From Halomonas dongshanensis (GTDB lineage: Bacteria > Pseudomonadota > Gammaproteobacteria > Pseudomonadales > Halomonadaceae): a stretch of DNA of 64,000 nucleotides. The position numbers and the translations under genes were made by a program. The DNA is taken from positions 186,001 to 250,000 of the forward strand of contig NZ_JAJISC010000002.1 of assembly GCF_024790395.1 (NCBI RefSeq). Direction: 5' to 3'. Shown in pieces: positions 52,784 to 63,132 of this stretch (within the stretch, counting starts at the first letter, position 1; each line of letters begins with the position of its first letter). Under the pieces are notes generated by a model, which did no database searches, had not been told where the DNA came from, and worked only from the letters and a program-made list of their open reading frames with translations.

Positions 52784-52870
52784 TAGCCAGAGCAACCGTT
52801 TAGCCGGAGAGAAGTGATTAAACCCATATGAGCGAACGAGCGCAGAGGAGGTGGCGACGATTGCCCAGCC

Positions 52871-53020
52871 TCACTCAAGCAGCGCACGCTGACCGCCCAT
52901 AGCGCTCACCTGCCAGCGCGCCAAGCGCCACCACGCCTGCAGCACTTCGTCATCGCGCTCGCACGCACTCGATGGAAAAATGGGGTTCGATTCGGTAGCA
53001 AACCAGTCGATAGGGAACAT
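52871..53020 (-). CDS. Small hypothetical protein (49 aa)
   Basis: The frame begins MFPIDWFATESNPIFPSSAC and contains EVLQAWWRLARWQVSAM, ending GGQRALLE. GGAGG lies close upstream of its ATG at 53020. The Trp-rich helix (AWWRLARWQ) suggests a DNA-, lipid- or partner-binding amphipathic helix. The family is unknown to me. It is divergent from poxB. Confidence 0.6.
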   Translation of the reverse strand: MFPIDWFATESNPIFPSSACERDDEVLQAWWRLARWQVSAMGGQRALLE

Positions 53021-53210
53021 AGGGCCTCCGGTATCAGCGTCGTGTGATTGCCTTGAGCATGCTCGTCAGACCAGTATAGCGCCGTTTTGTTGCATTGCAG
53101 CATGAGCGATGTCTGCACGACCGTCCATCAGCAACTATGGTGTAACTGTGCTTTAACGACGCTTTAAAGCGATCACAGCTAATCACTCTCGCATGCGAAA
53201 GGAGTCGCCA

Positions 53211-54923
53211 ATGAGCATCAACGTTGCCAGTATCATGGTCGATATTCTCCAGAATGCTGGCGCCAAGCGCTGCTATGGCGTTGTGGGGGATACGCTCAAC
53301 CATTTCACCGACGCGCTGCGTCAAAGCGATATCGAATGGATTGGCGTGCGCCACGAAGAGGTGGGCGGCTTTGCCGCCGGAGGCGAGGCTTATATGACCG
53401 GCGAGTTGGCGCTCTGCGCAGGCTCCTGTGGCCCCGGGAGCCTGCACTTCGTCAATGGCCTGTTCGAATCCCATCGCAACAACGCCCCCGTGGTGTTTAT
53501 CGCGACCCAAGTCGCCATGGCGGAAACGGGGTCGGCCTTTCCTCAAGAAGTCGACCAAAGCCAGGTATTTCGCCAGTATTCGGTGTTCTGCGAAACCCTG
53601 ACCTCCCCTGAGCAGGCGAGTCGCATGACCGCCCTGGCAGCGCAAACGGCGCTTGCCAAGCGTGGCGTAGCCGTCATCATCGTACCGGGCGACGTCTTTG
53701 CCCAAACGCCGAAGGACGAGCGCTCTTTCCAAGCGCATCGGTTCGACTATTCATTGCGCCCCAGCGCCGAGGCATTAGTGCCTGCGGTACGCGAGCTCAA
53801 CAAGGGCGGAAAGATCACGCTATTTGCCGGGGCAGGCTGCGAAACAGCGCGGGATCAGGTGATCGCGCTGGCGCAAAAGCTCAAGGCGCCCATCGCCTGG
53901 ACCTCGCGTGCTAAGGACTTCATCGAGCATGACAACCCTTATCACGTCGGTATGACCGGCGTTTACGGCCTCGAGGGTGGCTACAAGGCGGTTGCTGAGT
54001 GCGACACACTGGTGCTACTGGGCTGTAACTTCGCCTTTGGCCAGTTCTATCCCGAAAACGCCCATATCATCCAGGTCGATCACGATGCCGGGCAGATCGG
54101 TAGGCGAACGCCGGTCGATACCGGCATCATCGGTTCCATACGCGATACCTGCGAGGCGCTGGTTCAGACCGTCAAAGAGAATACCAGCGAGCGCTGGCTC
54201 GATAAGTGCCGCAAGCACTATGCGCACTCCTTGGAAAAGTCGGCGCATCGCTCCAAGGATAAAGATCTCATTCATCCCCAAGAGCTAACCCTGGAGATCG
54301 ACCGTCAGGCCTCGCCCGACGCTATTCTCACCGCCGACACCGGCAGCGTGAACGTTTGGATGCTGCGCCATATCCGCCCGCTGGGCGAACGGCGTACGCT
54401 GGCGAGCCTGCAGCATGGCACCATGGCCAATGCGTATCCTCAGGCGCTGGGTATTCAACTGGCATATCCCGAGCGCCAGGTCATTGCCATGTGCGGCGAC
54501 GGTGGCCTGACCATGCTGCTGGGCGATCTGCTGACCCTGGTGCAGCATAAGATTCCGCTGAAAATCGTTGTCTACAACAACCGCTCGCTCAGCTTCGTCG
54601 AGTTGGAGCAGAAAGTAGCCGGGCTTTTGGATGCCTACACCGAGCTGCAAAACCCCGATCTCGGTCGCGTGGCCGAAGCGATTGGCATGTGGGGTAAGCG
54701 CGTCACCGACGAGCAATCCCTCGAAACGGCCGTTGCCGAATGGCTGGCGCAATCGGGGCCGGCGCTATTGGATGTCGCCGTCAATCCTATGGAGTTGGTC
54801 ATGCCTCCCAAGGTGGAAGCAGGGCAAGTGGCGTCTACCGCGCTTTACTCCACCAAGGCCGTGCTAAGCGGTCGCATGGATGAAGTCGTGCATTTGGTGA
54901 AGAGCAATTTTCTCAAACCTTGA
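53211..54923 (+). CDS. poxB: Pyruvate dehydrogenase (quinone)
   Basis: A 570-residue thiamine-diphosphate flavoenzyme that oxidises pyruvate to acetate and CO2 and reduces ubiquinone. The N-terminal pyrimidine-binding part has Glu50 (GVRHEEVGGFAAGGEA). The ThDP-Mg motif GDGGLTMLLGDLL starts at about residue 429 and reaches VYNN near 457. The FAD domain lies in between, and the C-terminal tail (LYSTKAVLSGRMDEVVHLVK) corresponds to the membrane-binding segment of E. coli PoxB. ATG 53211 follows AAAGGAG; ATG 53193 has no site. Confidence 0.94.
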   Translation: MSINVASIMVDILQNAGAKRCYGVVGDTLNHFTDALRQSDIEWIGVRHEEVGGFAAGGEAYMTGELALCAGSCGPGSLHFVNGLFESHRNNAPVVFIATQVAMAETGSAFPQEVDQSQVFRQYSVFCETLTSPEQASRMTALAAQTALAKRGVAVIIVPGDVFAQTPKDERSFQAHRFDYSLRPSAEALVPAVRELNKGGKITLFAGAGCETARDQVIALAQKLKAPIAWTSRAKDFIEHDNPYHVGMTGVYGLEGGYKAVAECDTLVLLGCNFAFGQFYPENAHIIQVDHDAGQIGRRTPVDTGIIGSIRDTCEALVQTVKENTSERWLDKCRKHYAHSLEKSAHRSKDKDLIHPQELTLEIDRQASPDAILTADTGSVNVWMLRHIRPLGERRTLASLQHGTMANAYPQALGIQLAYPERQVIAMCGDGGLTMLLGDLLTLVQHKIPLKIVVYNNRSLSFVELEQKVAGLLDAYTELQNPDLGRVAEAIGMWGKRVTDEQSLETAVAEWLAQSGPALLDVAVNPMELVMPPKVEAGQVASTALYSTKAVLSGRMDEVVHLVKSNFLKP

Positions 54924-55222
54924 GTAAGCGTTATTAAAGCCTAGGCGCCTCAAGGTGGCGTTTGGGCTTTGACTGTTGTTCGCCTCCATGCTCCTTGGCT
55001 GAATAGCCGTTCTAAGCAAGTACTTAAACTTTCGTCTAATGCTGCTAACGTGGCGCCATCGTCTTCTACTTTGGTTTAAATTTCACTCTCTTGGCTTGCA
55101 TGCTTATCTGCATCCCAGTACGTTCTAGTTTGTATGATGTATGACTTATTGAATTTCAATGCTACGAGCTGTAGGACAGTTCGGCATTCGCGCTAGAGCG
55201 CAAGGCAAAAGGGGATGATGAC
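54924..55222. other. Intergenic region before the aldarate operon, with a candidate operator
   Basis: Nearly 300 bases with no gene. At 55132-55144, GTATGA is directly repeated (GTATGA-T-GTATGA) about 80-90 bases upstream of kdgD, a plausible half-site pattern for the FadR/GntR regulator encoded at 62.3-63.1 kb. A weak hairpin after poxB near 54945-54965 may terminate that gene. Nothing else convincing is visible. Confidence 0.4.
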
Positions 55223-56134
55223 GTGAAATTTTCACAAGAAGCAGTAAAGGCAGCAGTAGGCGATGGTTTGCTCTCTTTCCCGATCACCGATTTCGACGGC
55301 CAGGGTGAGTTCGACGAGCAGAGCTACCGTAAGCGTTTGGAGTGGTTCATTAGCCACGAGATTTCGGCCGTGTTCGTTGCCGGGGGTACGGGCGAGTTCT
55401 TCAACCTGACGCTGGACGAATACCGTCGCATCGTGCGCGTTGCCGTCGAAGTGGTCGATGGCAAGCTGCCCGTAATTGCTAGCGCCGGTCTGAGCGTAGG
55501 CGCCGGTAAGGCGTTCGCCAAGGCGGCGGAAGAAGAGGGCGCCGACGGTATCCTGCTGATGCCTCCCTACCTCACCGAGTGCCCGCAGGATGGCCTGGTC
55601 GATTATGCTCGCCAGATTTGTGATTCGACCTCCATCAGCGTCATCTACTACAACCGTGCCAATGGTATTCTCAACGCCGAGTCCGCTCAGGCGCTTGCCG
55701 ATGCGTGCCCCAACCTCGTGGGCCTGAAAGATGGCAAAGGCGACATCCAACTGCTGAACAAGATCATCAAGCGCGTAGGCGATCGCCTGGTGTATGTCGG
55801 CGGCGTACCCACTGCTGAGATCTTTGCCGAGGCCTACCTCTCCATCGGGGTCAACACGTACTCGTCGGCGGTATTCAATTTCGTCCCCGACATGGCCGTG
55901 AGCTTCTACAAAGCGCTGCGTAAAGGCGATAGCGCAACGGTCAAGCAGCTAACCAACGACTTCTTCATTCCCTTCGTCGATCTGCGTGACACCAAAGCGG
56001 GCTACGCGGTGAGCTTGGTGAAAGAGGGCGCTGGCATCATCGGTCGCCCGGCTGGCAGCGTGCGCGCGCCCCTGACCATGCCGACGGCAGCAGAGCGCGA
56101 AGCACTCGTCAAGCTGATCGAAAAGGTCAAGTAA
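55223..56134 (+). CDS. kdgD: 5-dehydro-4-deoxyglucarate dehydratase
   Basis: A 303-residue DHDPS-superfamily aldolase-like dehydratase. It removes CO2 and water from 5-dehydro-4-deoxyglucarate to give 2-oxoglutarate semialdehyde. It has FVAGGTGEFFNLTLDEYRRI (51-70), the Tyr pair in VIYYNRANG and the Schiff-base Lys169 in GLKDGKGD. The start is GTG at 55223 with an AGGGG site. It is the first gene of the aldarate operon and the common exit for the products of GarD, GudD and the talarate dehydratase. Confidence 0.94.
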   Translation: MKFSQEAVKAAVGDGLLSFPITDFDGQGEFDEQSYRKRLEWFISHEISAVFVAGGTGEFFNLTLDEYRRIVRVAVEVVDGKLPVIASAGLSVGAGKAFAKAAEEEGADGILLMPPYLTECPQDGLVDYARQICDSTSISVIYYNRANGILNAESAQALADACPNLVGLKDGKGDIQLLNKIIKRVGDRLVYVGGVPTAEIFAEAYLSIGVNTYSSAVFNFVPDMAVSFYKALRKGDSATVKQLTNDFFIPFVDLRDTKAGYAVSLVKEGAGIIGRPAGSVRAPLTMPTAAEREALVKLIEKVK

Positions 56135-56195
56135 CACGTCTTTGTGCTGATACACGCTTACAAATAGAACAGCCGATTACGATAGAGGTGGAGTC

Positions 56196-57248
56196 ATGAA
56201 GATAGCGAAAAGAGCAACGACCTTGCTAAGCGTTGGCGTCGCGGCGCTTTCCCTAGGGCTTGGCAGTATGGCGGCAATGGCCGATGGCCCTTTGCGCGGT
56301 AACGTGCGCGTTCTTATCGGTTCGACGTCGACAGGCGGTGATACCTACCAGAACGCTAGCATCGTGGCCGAACGTTTGGCCGAGCATCTGGGCTTGAACA
56401 TCAAGGTGGATGCGGTGGGCGCAAGCTCGGCGTTTCGTACGCTAAGCCGTGATTCACGCGGCAATACGCTAATGATCTTCCATGACCAATCCTATCTCGG
56501 CCATGTCTATGGCGTGCAGGGGTACGACGATATCTTCGAAGAGTACCGGGTGGGGCCGACACTGGCGGTCAACCCCGGTAATGCCTATCTCGTGCCCAAG
56601 AACTCGCCCTACGAAACCCTCGATGACATCATCGAGGCGGTAGGTAACGGTGAGACGGTTCGTGTCGCGATCCAGCCTGGTGGCGTCTCCGAAATCGGCT
56701 TCAGCGCGTTGAAGAATGCCATCGCGCTCGAGCATCCCGGTCAAGAAGACAACCTGGTGGCGATCAATACCGGCTCACAGTCCGATAAGAACCAGCAGCT
56801 CTTCGATGGTCAGGCCGACATGATCAGCGGCACGCTGCAGGCTAACGAGCAGTACACCCGCCTGCCGGAAGACGATCAGAAAGCCATGCGCTTCGTATGG
56901 TTGACGGCGCGCCAGAGCATCATGGAGCAGTCTCCGGAAGAGGGGCTTGGTCAGACCTCGCGTGAGCAGCTTCTCGAATACGTCGAACCCAACGTGCAAG
57001 TTCCGATGGGCGATGGTGAGAATTTCACCTTCGATAAAGAGTTCTTCTTCCTCTACAACCGCGATATGGATCCTGCCATCGTCGAGCAGATCGATACCGC
57101 GCTCGCCGAGATCTATGCCGAAGGCGAGATTCAAAACGTGCAACAAAGTTTGTTCTTCATTCCTAACTTCATGCCCTCCGATGAAGCTGAGGCGCATCTG
57201 CACGACAAGATGACGCGTTACCAAGAGATCATCGACAACCTTCAGTAA
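56196..57248 (+). CDS. Tripartite tricarboxylate transporter (TTT) substrate-binding protein (TctC)
   Basis: A 350-residue periplasmic protein with a signal peptide (VGVAALSLGLGSMAAMA) and the Bug/TctC-type fold. VRVLIGSTSTGGDTYQNASI and VGASSAFRTLSRDSRGNTL mark the N lobe; VAIQPGGVSEIGFSALKNA and FDGQADMISGTLQANEQY mark the second lobe. It has GAGGTGGAG before ATG 56196. Placed next to TctB and TctA and between kdgD and garD, it probably binds glucarate, galactarate or a related aldarate rather than citrate (inference). Confidence 0.88.
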   Translation: MKIAKRATTLLSVGVAALSLGLGSMAAMADGPLRGNVRVLIGSTSTGGDTYQNASIVAERLAEHLGLNIKVDAVGASSAFRTLSRDSRGNTLMIFHDQSYLGHVYGVQGYDDIFEEYRVGPTLAVNPGNAYLVPKNSPYETLDDIIEAVGNGETVRVAIQPGGVSEIGFSALKNAIALEHPGQEDNLVAINTGSQSDKNQQLFDGQADMISGTLQANEQYTRLPEDDQKAMRFVWLTARQSIMEQSPEEGLGQTSREQLLEYVEPNVQVPMGDGENFTFDKEFFFLYNRDMDPAIVEQIDTALAEIYAEGEIQNVQQSLFFIPNFMPSDEAEAHLHDKMTRYQEIIDNLQ

Positions 57249-57314
57249 GTAAGTGAGCAGTGCCGGCGACAGCGTCTTGTCGTCGGCACGCTACTGCATG
57301 TTCCAGGAGTTGGT

Positions 57315-57758
57315 ATGGCATCAGGTCTTTCGGATCTACTCAGCGTCTCGATCGATTTTGAGACCTCCCACCTGTTCTTTCCCGCCATCATTCACTGGCT
57401 GTTGGCAGGATTGTTCGCGTTGGTGTTGGTATTGAAAGTGGCGCCTTTTCTGGCAGCGGTGAAAAGAGGCGAGCGCACGCTTCCTATCTTCGGCGAATCG
57501 ATGGATGTCATGCGCTTTTTTGGCACCCTCGCACTGATCGTTGCCTATTTCTACTTGATGGCGGTCGTGGGTGACCTGTTCCCCTATACCGGCTATGGCT
57601 TCTTGTTCGTATCGATGGGCTTCGTACTGCTCATGTCGCTTTTGTATCTACATGTGTGGAGCCGAAAAAACCTCATCATCGTCGTCGTTAACGCCGTCGT
57701 CGCTCCCAGCTTGGCGTGGTTCGTGCTCGCTAAGCTATTCACCATCACTCTTCCGTGA
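57315..57758 (+). CDS. TTT transporter small membrane subunit (TctB)
   Basis: A 147-residue protein with four hydrophobic segments (about 18-40, 62-84, 88-110 and 117-140), the TctB topology. ATG 57315 follows AGGAG. Its stop overlaps the first possible start of tctA (GTGA). It should form the membrane complex with TctA and TctC. Confidence 0.85.
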   Translation: MASGLSDLLSVSIDFETSHLFFPAIIHWLLAGLFALVLVLKVAPFLAAVKRGERTLPIFGESMDVMRFFGTLALIVAYFYLMAVVGDLFPYTGYGFLFVSMGFVLLMSLLYLHVWSRKNLIIVVVNAVVAPSLAWFVLAKLFTITLP

Positions 57759-57775
57759 CCGAGGCGAGCGCTATC

Positions 57776-59284
57776 ATGGAATTTCTATCGCTATTCGACC
57801 TGACTTTCTTTCTACTAGCGGCATTTGGCACGCTGGTGGGCGTTATCTTTGGCGCCATTCCTGGTATGACGGCGACCATGGCCGTGGCCGTCTGTTTACC
57901 CTTAACCTACGCACTCGGCTTGCACCACGGCCTGGCCTTACTGCTGGGGCTTTACGTGGGCGGTATTTCAGGCGGCATGGTGCCCGCCGTGTTGCTCAAC
58001 ATTCCCGGCACGCCTTCGTCGATAACGACCACCTTCGACGGCTACCCCATGGCGCGCAAAGGCCAGGGTGAAAAAGCGCTACGTATCTGCGTGATCGCTT
58101 CGCTGGTCGGCGGGCTGATCAGCGCGCTCGTGCTCTTCCTTTTTGCTCCTGTCCTTGCCAACTTCTCGATCAAGTTCTCCTACGTGGAGAAGTTTCTTAT
58201 CATCTTGCTGGCGCTCAGCGTCATTGCTTCGCTGTCTAGCAGCATGCTGATCGGTATTTTTAGCGGCGTCATCGGTATCTGGCTGAGCCTGATCGGGGAT
58301 TACAGTATTTCCGACGGCGGTAATGGCCATACGCGTCTGATGTTCGACTTCATGGAGCCCTACCTTTTCGAAGGCTTCTCGTTGCTGCCGGTATTGATCG
58401 GTATTTTCGGCGTGGCCACCATTTTACTCGAAGCCGAAAAAGGGGTGAAAAGCGATCTAACCCACGAGCGCGTCAAGGTATCCAAGAGCGATGGCGCAGG
58501 GGCGCTCGCGGCCTTCAAAGGCCGGTTCACCAACCTGACGCGCTCATCTTTCATCGGCACCTTCGTGGGCATGCTGCCGGGTGTAGGGGGCAGCGCCGCG
58601 TCGGTTCTGGCGTACACCCAAGAGAAAAACCTCTCTCGCGATACCTCACAGATGGGTAAAGGTGCGCCGCAAGGGCTCATCGCCTCTGAATCGGCCAATA
58701 ATGCGCTGACCGGCGGGGCGCTGATTCCGCTGCTGTCACTGGGTATTCCTGGCGATGCCACCACGGCGGTACTGATCGGTGCGTTCACGCTTCAGGGCAT
58801 TCAGGTCGGGCCGCTGTTCATCCCCGAAAATACCACCACCTGGTACGTCATGATGACGGCGCTGGTGTTTGCCAACATCGTGATGTTCTTCTTGATGTTC
58901 TATGCCATCAAGTACATCGCCAAAGTGGTCATGGTGCCCAAGCATATTCTGTTCCCCCTCATCGTGATGATGTGCGTCGTTGGAGCATATGCCATCAACT
59001 ACGGCATCATGTTCGACGTCTGGACGCTTCTGATCTTCGGGGTGTTGGGCTATCTGATCCAGAAGATAGGGCTCGAAGTCGCGCCGCTGATCATTGGCTT
59101 CATCCTCGGTAGCCAAGCGGAGGTCTACTTCGTCAAGAGCCTTGAGTCCTTCGGCACCTACACCATCTTCTTCACACGCAGCCCCATTGCCATGGTGCTG
59201 TGGGCCTTGATCGCGGCCTCGGTTCTCTTTTCGATCGTGATTCGACTAAAAGCACGTAATAAAACGACGACACAAACGCCATAG
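57776..59284 (+). CDS. TTT transporter large membrane subunit (TctA)
   Basis: About 502 residues with ten to twelve membrane helices. The conserved segments GVIFGAIPGMTATMAVAVCL, VGGISGGMVPAVLLNIPGTP and FVGMLPGVGGSAASVLAYTQ are typical of TctA. I start at ATG 57776; a GTG at 57755, overlapping the tctB stop, would add seven residues. It completes the tripartite aldarate transporter of this operon. Confidence 0.9.
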   Translation: MEFLSLFDLTFFLLAAFGTLVGVIFGAIPGMTATMAVAVCLPLTYALGLHHGLALLLGLYVGGISGGMVPAVLLNIPGTPSSITTTFDGYPMARKGQGEKALRICVIASLVGGLISALVLFLFAPVLANFSIKFSYVEKFLIILLALSVIASLSSSMLIGIFSGVIGIWLSLIGDYSISDGGNGHTRLMFDFMEPYLFEGFSLLPVLIGIFGVATILLEAEKGVKSDLTHERVKVSKSDGAGALAAFKGRFTNLTRSSFIGTFVGMLPGVGGSAASVLAYTQEKNLSRDTSQMGKGAPQGLIASESANNALTGGALIPLLSLGIPGDATTAVLIGAFTLQGIQVGPLFIPENTTTWYVMMTALVFANIVMFFLMFYAIKYIAKVVMVPKHILFPLIVMMCVVGAYAINYGIMFDVWTLLIFGVLGYLIQKIGLEVAPLIIGFILGSQAEVYFVKSLESFGTYTIFFTRSPIAMVLWALIAASVLFSIVIRLKARNKTTTQTP

Positions 59285-59317
59285 ACCGCTGGCAAGTAAT
59301 TTGTTTTGGGAGATGAC

Positions 59318-60886
59318 ATGACAGACGCAACGACACAGCCACGGGTGATCAAGGTTCACCCCCAAGACAACGTAGCCATCGTCGTGCAGCGCGGTGGGCT
59401 GGCCGAAGGCGTCAGCGTGGAAGGTGGTGTCGTGACCCGGATGCCCATCCCACAGGGGCATAAGATCGCTTTGGTGGATTTTGCCGAGGGCGACACCGTC
59501 ATTCGTTACAACGAAGTGCTTGGCACGACGCTCGAGGCGATTCCCCGTGGCGGTCATATCAACGAAAACAACGTGCGTTTGCCCGTTCCCCCCGCGTTGA
59601 GTGAGCTGCCGCTGGCAACGCGCGCAGCACCGGAGGTCGAGCCCTTGGAAGGCTACACTTTCGAGGGCTTTCGCAACCCCGACGGCAGTGTGGGCACTAA
59701 GAACGTGTTGGGCATTACCACCAGCGTGCAGTGCGTAGCCGGAACGGTCGATTATGTCGTTGCCCGCATTAAGCGCGAGCTACTGCCACGCTTTCCCAAC
59801 GTCGATGACGTGGTCGGGCTCAACCACACCTATGGCTGCGGTGTTGCCATCAATGCACCAGCGGCCATCGTGCCCATCCGTACGCTCAAGAATATCGCGT
59901 TGAACCCCAACTTTGGCGGTGAAGTGATGGTCATCGGTCTTGGCTGCGAAAAGCTTCAGCCATCGACGCTGCTGCAGGACCGCCCCGTCAGAATCTATGA
60001 AAATACCGGCGAGGCCGATCCCGAGGCCAACGTACTAAGCCTTCAGGACGAAAGCTTCGAAGGGTTTGGTGAGATGGTCGACGGCATCATCGCCATGGCC
60101 GAGCGCCATCTCGAACGGTTGAATCGCCGCCAGCGCGAAACCTGCCCGGCGTCCGAGCTTGTCGTGGGAATGCAGTGCGGCGGCAGCGACGCCTTCTCCG
60201 GCGTGACGGCCAACCCGGCCGTTGGCTTTGCTACCGATTTGATCGTACGGGCAGGGGGCAGCGTCATGTTCGCCGAGGTGACCGAGGTGCGCGATGCCAT
60301 CCATCTGCTCACTCCGCGCGCGATCAATAAAGAAGTAGGGCAGGCGCTGATCGACCAGATGGCCTGGTACGACGACTACCTGGCGCAAGGCAAAACCGAT
60401 CGCAGCGCCAACCCTTCGCCGGGCAATAAAAAGGGTGGGTTGAGCAATATCGTCGAGAAAGCGCTGGGCTCGGTCATCAAATCGGGTAACTCCCCCATCG
60501 TCGACGTTATCGGCCCCGGCGAGCGACTACGCCGCAAAGGGCTCACCTTCGCCGCCACGCCCGCCAGCGACTTCATCTGCGGCACGCTACAGCTCGCCGC
60601 AGGCATGAACCTTCAGGTATTCACCACCGGCCGCGGCACGCCCTATGGGCTCTCCATGGTGCCAGTGCTCAAGGTCTCGACCAACTCGCAGCTGGGGCAG
60701 CGCTGGCACGACATCATCGACCTGGACGCAGGCCGTATCGCCACCGGCGACGCCACCATCGAACAAGTCGGCTGGGAGCTTTTCCACCTGATTCTGGATG
60801 TCGCCAGCGGTCGCAAACAGGCAGCAGCCGATCGCCTGGGTATTCATAACGATCTGGTGCTGTTTAATCCGGCGCCGGTGACTTAG
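59318..60886 (+). CDS. garD: Galactarate dehydratase
   Basis: A 522-residue UxaA-family dehydratase (GarD) converting galactarate to 5-dehydro-4-deoxyglucarate. The N-terminal SAF-like domain has [14 protein letters not shown] and [12 protein letters not shown]. The core has [43 protein letters not shown] and [18 protein letters not shown] 59318 has GGGAG upstream; ATG 59306 is less well placed. It follows tctA by about 30 bases in the same operon. Confidence 0.94.
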   Translation: MTDATTQPRVIKVHPQDNVAIVVQRGGLAEGVSVEGGVVTRMPIPQGHKIALVDFAEGDTVIRYNEVLGTTLEAIPRGGHINENNVRLPVPPALSELPLATRAAPEVEPLEGYTFEGFRNPDGSVGTKNVLGITTSVQCVAGTVDYVVARIKRELLPRFPNVDDVVGLNHTYGCGVAINAPAAIVPIRTLKNIALNPNFGGEVMVIGLGCEKLQPSTLLQDRPVRIYENTGEADPEANVLSLQDESFEGFGEMVDGIIAMAERHLERLNRRQRETCPASELVVGMQCGGSDAFSGVTANPAVGFATDLIVRAGGSVMFAEVTEVRDAIHLLTPRAINKEVGQALIDQMAWYDDYLAQGKTDRSANPSPGNKKGGLSNIVEKALGSVIKSGNSPIVDVIGPGERLRRKGLTFAATPASDFICGTLQLAAGMNLQVFTTGRGTPYGLSMVPVLKVSTNSQLGQRWHDIIDLDAGRIATGDATIEQVGWELFHLILDVASGRKQAAADRLGIHNDLVLFNPAPVT

Positions 60887-60927
60887 ACCCTCCTTCTATT
60901 TATTCACCTAGCAAAAAAAGAGAGTCA

Positions 60928-62259
60928 ATGAGCATGTTGCCAAAAATTACATCAATGAAAGTAGTACCAGTTGCTGGTTACGATGGTTTTTTGCTAAACC
61001 TGAGTGGCGGTCATGCCCCCTGGTTTATTCGCTGCGTGGTGATTCTCGAGGATAGTGCGGGTAATAAAGGGGTAGGGGAAATTCCTTCAAGTGAGGGCAT
61101 TCTTAAGGGGCTGGAGCAGTGTCGCAGTCTCGTCGAGGGGTCCTCTATCAATGCATTCAAGCAGACGTTGAACAGCGCTCGAGCGATGCTGGCTAAAAAT
61201 GGTCGTGAAGAGCGTGGTCGCCAAACATTCGATTTACGTGTTGCAGTTCATGTTATTACCGGCCTTGAATCAGCGCTTTTGGACCTATATGGCCAAGCAG
61301 TAGGTCTTCCTGTCGCCGACCTACTAGGACAGTACGGTCGTCAGCGTGATGAGGTTGAGGCGCTCGGCTATCTGTTTCTTCTAGGGGACCCGAGCAAAAC
61401 CGACCTGCTTTATCCGAAAGTAGCGTCACCAGTAGATGCCTGGGATGAGGTGCGCTATCAAAAGGCGCTGACACCGGAGGCGGTAGCTGAGCTTGCTAAG
61501 GCCGCTTATGAACGATACGGCTTTAAGGACTTCAAACTCAAGGGTGGCGTATTGCGTGGTGAGGCAGAAGCCGACTGCATCCGTGCACTACATGAAGCCT
61601 TCCCCGACGCACGTTTGACCCTCGACCCCAACGGTGCCTGGAAGCTCGACGAAGCTGTACGCGTACTGGAGCCGATTAAGGATCTTTTGAGCTACGCCGA
61701 AGATCCTTGCGGCCAGGAGGAGGGCTATTCGGGACGCGAGACCATGGCCGAATTCAAAAAGCGTACGGGGCTGCCCACTGCAACCAACATGATCGCGACC
61801 GATTTCAAGCAGTTGCAGTACGCAGCCCAGCTCAATGCGGTCGATATTCCACTAGCCGATTGTCATTTCTGGACGATGCAGGGAGCGGTCATGGTGGGCG
61901 AGCTTTGCAACGAATGGGGCATGACCTGGGGCTCGCACAGCAACAACCACTTCGATATCTCGCTTGCGATGATGACCCACGTAGCGGCAGCGTGTCCGGG
62001 TGAAATCACCGCGATCGATACCCACTGGATCTGGCAGGACGGTCAGCGTATCACTAAAGAACCGTTCTTGATCCGGGAGGGAAAACTAAAGGTACCAAAC
62101 ACTCCAGGACTGGGCGTCGAACTTGATGATGAAAAGATGATGGAGGCGCATCGGCTGTATAAAACGCTGGACGTAACCCAACGTAACGACGCTATGGCGA
62201 TGCAGTATTTGATTCCGGGCTGGGAATTCGACCCTAAGCGTCCGGCGCTAGTGCGCTGA
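60928..62259 (+). CDS. gudD: D-glucarate dehydratase
   Basis: A 443-residue enolase-superfamily dehydratase. The catalytic Lys-x-Lys is DFKLKGG (Lys203/Lys205), the metal ligands include LDPNGAW (Asp233) and YAEDPCG (Glu258), and the base His is in [10 protein letters not shown] (His337/His341). These match GudD. Product: 5-dehydro-4-deoxyglucarate. Its 5' third is richer in AT and uses rarer codons than garD, hinting at a separate origin for gudD within the operon. A strong terminator follows. Confidence 0.94.
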   Translation: MSMLPKITSMKVVPVAGYDGFLLNLSGGHAPWFIRCVVILEDSAGNKGVGEIPSSEGILKGLEQCRSLVEGSSINAFKQTLNSARAMLAKNGREERGRQTFDLRVAVHVITGLESALLDLYGQAVGLPVADLLGQYGRQRDEVEALGYLFLLGDPSKTDLLYPKVASPVDAWDEVRYQKALTPEAVAELAKAAYERYGFKDFKLKGGVLRGEAEADCIRALHEAFPDARLTLDPNGAWKLDEAVRVLEPIKDLLSYAEDPCGQEEGYSGRETMAEFKKRTGLPTATNMIATDFKQLQYAAQLNAVDIPLADCHFWTMQGAVMVGELCNEWGMTWGSHSNNHFDISLAMMTHVAAACPGEITAIDTHWIWQDGQRITKEPFLIREGKLKVPNTPGLGVELDDEKMMEAHRLYKTLDVTQRNDAMAMQYLIPGWEFDPKRPALVR

Positions 62260-62276
62260 CCAACGAATTAGTTGAC

Positions 62277-62302
62277 GGAAAGCGGCTATTTAGCCGCTTT
62301 CC
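62277..62302 (+). terminator. Terminator after gudD
   Basis: GGAAAGCGGCT (62277-62287) pairs perfectly with AGCCGCTTTCC (62292-62302) around attt, followed by tcgtttt. It closes the plus-strand aldarate operon before the convergent regulator. Confidence 0.9.
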
Positions 62303-62334
62303 TCGTTTTGACTGTTGACATCAATCAATTGTGA

Positions 62335-63057
62335 TCAGCGTCTGTAAGTATTGTAGGTACTTAGCGAGCGCAATAGCTGTTGTCGCATGACGTCATGGGC
62401 TTCCTGAGCGTCTCTGCTTAATACCGCGTCCAATATGGCGCCATGCTCGATCTTCAACAGTTCCAGGTAGCGTTTAGTGGCAATTGAGTTAAGCTCCATA
62501 GGCATTAAATTGGCCCTGGCTACCATGGCTTGACCCAGCTGTAGATAAACAGCGAGAAATACCGGATTCTTGGAAGCCCTGGCGATGCTTATGTGGAAAG
62601 CAGCATCTTCGCGGCTGCTTGGCTTTCCGCTATCACAAGAATCAGCAAATTGACGATAGGCCTGCACCATGGCGTGTCGGTCTTGATCATCGTATCGCTC
62701 AGCTGCAAGTGCTGCTGCATCGGGTTCGAGAGTAAGCCGAAGCTCGAGTGTATGGAGAATATCTTCTACCGTCTCGTAGCGAATTCTCTGCTCGGGCTGC
62801 GTATGCGTTCTGTATGCCTGGATGACTCGGGTACCGCTCCCGCGCCGTCTTTCGACCAACCCCATGGATTCGATGTAGCTAATGGCTTCGCGGATAACGG
62901 TTCGGCTAACGTCGAAGCGCTCGCCTAGTACTTTCTCAGTGGGAAGCTTTTCATTGACGGGAATGTCACCGCGCTCGATGAGCGTTATGAGCGTGCTGGA
63001 AACCTGTTGGGCCAGTTCGGTTCGGCGTTGAATAGGCTCGATAGCAAGCTCGGTCAT
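62335..63057 (-). CDS. FadR/GntR-family regulator of aldarate genes
   Basis: A 240-residue regulator. The N-terminal winged HTH (KLPTEKVLGERFDVSRTVIR, then EAISYIESMGLVERRRGSGT) is followed by an all-helical FCD effector domain with metal-binding-type His/Asp residues (about 95-225, DAAFHISIARASKNP). The FCD-type GntR proteins often sense sugar acids. It converges on gudD and precedes the talarate dehydratase on the minus strand, so it very likely controls the aldarate operon (inference). Confidence 0.92.
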   Translation of the reverse strand: MTELAIEPIQRRTELAQQVSSTLITLIERGDIPVNEKLPTEKVLGERFDVSRTVIREAISYIESMGLVERRRGSGTRVIQAYRTHTQPEQRIRYETVEDILHTLELRLTLEPDAAALAAERYDDQDRHAMVQAYRQFADSCDSGKPSSREDAAFHISIARASKNPVFLAVYLQLGQAMVARANLMPMELNSIATKRYLELLKIEHGAILDAVLSRDAQEAHDVMRQQLLRSLSTYNTYRR

Positions 63058-63132
63058 AACGATGGGTATCCCTCTATTTAATTTAATGTCAGCAGCCGCT
63101 TAACTTTCATAGTGCCAAGTCATTGTGTCTCT

